From NCBI GenBank assembly GCA_021107195.1, contig JAIOTF010000131.1, positions 1-5,955 on the forward strand: 5,955 bases of DNA. Direction: 5' to 3'. This document shows, one piece after another, positions 4,624-5,955 of the stretch (the first letter of the stretch is position 1; each line of letters begins with the position of its first letter). The stretch is from Anaerolineaceae bacterium (GTDB lineage: Bacteria > Chloroflexota > Anaerolineae > Anaerolineales > Anaerolineaceae). Under the pieces are notes generated by a model. The model was not told where the DNA came from, searched no databases, and was given only the letters and a program-made list of their open reading frames with translations. A program made the translations under genes and the position numbers.

Positions 4624-5454
4624 ATGAAGAAATATATCAAGATCGTGCTATTTGTCCTGCTGTTCGCCGGGATGACGGCCAGTGTGGTGTATGCACAGAG
4701 CGAAGACGGTACAGTCACTGGTGGTGAGGTGCAGGCCTTGCTGCTGCCATTGATCGCGGCGGCGACAGTGGTGGAGCGATTGATCGAAATGATCTTTGAT
4801 TGGTACGAAAGCTCCGTGATGCAGCTCAGTAAATTCCCGGGGCTGGCTTCGGAATACGTGACCTGGGCAAAGAAGGAAGTGGAAGATTGTAGAAATGCCT
4901 TTAATGGCAGCCAGCCGTTATCTGCGACAGAGGCAGGCAGGGCAGAGCAGGCGCTGAAAGACGCGCAGGATCGGATTGCCAGCTTTGTGAAGAACCCGCA
5001 ATATTTGAGCATCAAGCGAGCCGGTTCGATGATCCTGGGATTCGTGTTTGGATTGTTGATCGCCTTTGGCATCGACCTGGGTATTTTTGGCCTGCTGGGG
5101 TTGAAGCTGCCAGCGGGATTGCTGTGGCTGGACCAGTTGATCACTGGTTTGCTGATCGGCACCGGTTCGGCGCCGATGCACTCGCTGATCGGTTTGCTGC
5201 AGAATACGAAAGACGCAGTGGACAGCGCACGTGCCCTGTGGAAGGGTGAAGCGCTGATGAACGCAATCGAGTTTCAGGCGACAGCGGAAGAGATCAATCA
5301 ATTGAAACAGAACCAGACATGGATGACGGGGCGTTTGATGGCGATGGGCGACGAGGGCGATGCAGCCGCGCCGTCACCGCTCCCGGCTGAGCCTGAGGCA
5401 GCAGTTACACCGGTGCAGGTCACCCGCCGCGCGGAGCGGTTGTTGTCGAAATAG
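4624..5454 (+). CDS. Unrecognised secreted/membrane protein with signal peptide, holin-like motif
   Basis: This 276-aa protein starts at ATG 4624 with GGGAG 7 nt upstream (4612-4616). I do not recognise it as a named family. It has a clear signal peptide (MKKYIK, a hydrophobic core at 7-20, and VVYA before Gln25), then a hydrophobic stretch ending in charged VVERLIEMIFDWYE (about 36-62) and a hydrophilic, probably helical middle (about 70-132). Two membrane segments follow (about 134-160 and 163-192). The last contains TGLLIGTGSAPMHSLIGLL (174-192), whose T-G-x(2)-I-G-x-G-S-x-P-x-H-x-L-I pattern reminds me of small phage-type or holin-like membrane proteins; this is a weak resemblance. A helical stretch (about 193-240) leads into an Ala/Pro-rich linker (248-265) and a basic end. 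It has its own promoter and no co-directional partner here. Function is unknown. Confidence 0.75.
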   Translation: MKKYIKIVLFVLLFAGMTASVVYAQSEDGTVTGGEVQALLLPLIAAATVVERLIEMIFDWYESSVMQLSKFPGLASEYVTWAKKEVEDCRNAFNGSQPLSATEAGRAEQALKDAQDRIASFVKNPQYLSIKRAGSMILGFVFGLLIAFGIDLGIFGLLGLKLPAGLLWLDQLITGLLIGTGSAPMHSLIGLLQNTKDAVDSARALWKGEALMNAIEFQATAEEINQLKQNQTWMTGRLMAMGDEGDAAAPSPLPAEPEAAVTPVQVTRRAERLLSK

Positions 5455-5955
5455 AGTGTTGAGTTGAAAGATAGCCGCGGGTTTGACAAAAAGCTTGTGC
5501 ATCTTCAATCGTACGAAAACAACCGGAAACTTTCTGCTTGACTTTCATCATACGCAGATCACGTTCTGCCAGATTGTTATCAAAGGGCACCTTAAAATCA
5601 TGCATAAAGGCTAACACCCCGGTTTGATGCTTTTTCAATCTATCCAGCAGGTTCTTGGGTGGGCTTTGTTTCTTCCGGCCCCGCCGCTTGATCTTAGGTG
5701 GGTCTTCTTCGGGCGGCGTATTGATTTGCAGCCCTTGCTCAATCAACCGTAGGTAGCGCGCTTCAAAATCGATTTTCTGTTTTTCAGACAATTGGTTTTG
5801 ACCTTGATCCCTGGCTTGCTCCACTGCTTTCTTGATCTTTATCAGTAATTCCGCCATGTCTTTAGCCCATAGTTGTTGGTACTGTTCCTCGATAAAAACC
5901 AGGCTGCGCAGGTGATGGGCATTGCACAAGGCATGGGAGGCATTGTCATATTTGA
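5420..5955 (-). pseudogene. IS66-family transposase (TnpC), C-terminal part, 3'-truncated and running off the right edge
   Basis: The frame is open to the window end and reads KYDNASHALCNAHHLRSL at its start, so TTG at 5929 is not a real start and the gene continues to the right. CNAHHLR, the basic KRRGRKK segment, NLLDRLKKHQTGVLAFM and NNLAERDLRMMKVKQKVSGCFRT are hallmark IS66 transposase sequence. The Glu of NNLAER (codon 5564-5566) should be the last residue of the DDE catalytic triad; the two Asp lie outside the window. After RGYLST (ending at 5462) the family's usual C-terminal tail is replaced by unrelated codons read from the neighbouring gene's antisense strand, stopping at 5420. The copy therefore lacks a few tens of residues, the IS end and the terminal repeat, and is almost surely inactive. 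Confidence 0.82.
5462..5955 (-). mobile_element. IS66-family insertion sequence remnant (left boundary about 5462)
   Basis: Transposase homology stops at about 5462, 8 bp past the TAG of the convergent membrane-protein gene. No terminal inverted repeat or target duplication is visible at that boundary, so the junction reflects a deletion or recombination rather than a clean insertion edge. The element extends beyond the right end of the window. Confidence 0.65.

Noticed and set aside
4551..5162. 203-codon open frame on the minus strand opposite the membrane-protein gene
   Set aside because: Ser/Pro/Asn-rich composition with no domain. The plus-strand frame has a signal peptide, ribosome site and promoter. 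The minus frame ends within the REP-like palindrome, giving the typical LSKG artefact.

Overview
The window looks like a bacterial chromosome segment with moderate GC and compact operons. It carries a DUF3048 lipoprotein-type gene, a carotenoid/isoprenoid operon, a repeat-laden intergenic region and an IS66 remnant. My best guess is a Chloroflexota (Anaerolineae-like) genome, often known only from metagenomes. This is an inference from gene style and from the palindromic repeat type, not from a marker gene.

Layout. (1) 2-610 (+) is the 3' part of a DUF3048 protein that enters from the left edge. (2) 611-1015 has no conventional gene. It holds a nested inverted-repeat (MITE-like) element at 651-767, and then what looks like a complete miniature transcription unit: a sigma70-type promoter (784-812), a very strong Shine-Dalgarno, an 18-codon ORF (872-928), a 12-bp stem and a 12-bp terminator hairpin. 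(3) 979-4336 (-) is a three-gene operon, transcribed right to left: a CrtI-family FAD desaturase, a UbiA-family prenyltransferase and a CDF zinc/cobalt-type efflux transporter, with 18-nt or smaller gaps. It ends at a shared bidirectional terminator. Between the CDF stop and that terminator lies a 21-codon out-of-frame scrap that reads like the C-terminus of a Fur-family metal regulator. (4) 4337-4623 is a divergent promoter region with three perfect 8-bp tandem repeats, a promoter on each strand and a REP-like palindrome in the 5' leader of the next gene. (5) 4624-5454 (+) is an unrecognised secreted/membrane protein with a signal peptide and a Gly/Ser/His motif in its last membrane segment. 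(6) 5420-5955 (-) is the C-terminal part of an IS66-family transposase that runs off the right edge. Its 3' end was lost about 8 bp from the stop of the membrane protein gene.

How the genes may work together. CrtI-type desaturases and UbiA prenyltransferases both act on long isoprenoids in the membrane, so the first two operon genes plausibly make or modify a carotenoid or another polyprenyl lipid. The CDF exporter is the third gene and would lower cytosolic Zn2+ or a similar metal. The possible Fur-tail fragment behind it suggests that a metal-responsive regulator once closed this operon. I see no clear multi-gene novel system. The least explained items are the miniature transcription unit at 784-978, the Fur-like scrap and the membrane protein.
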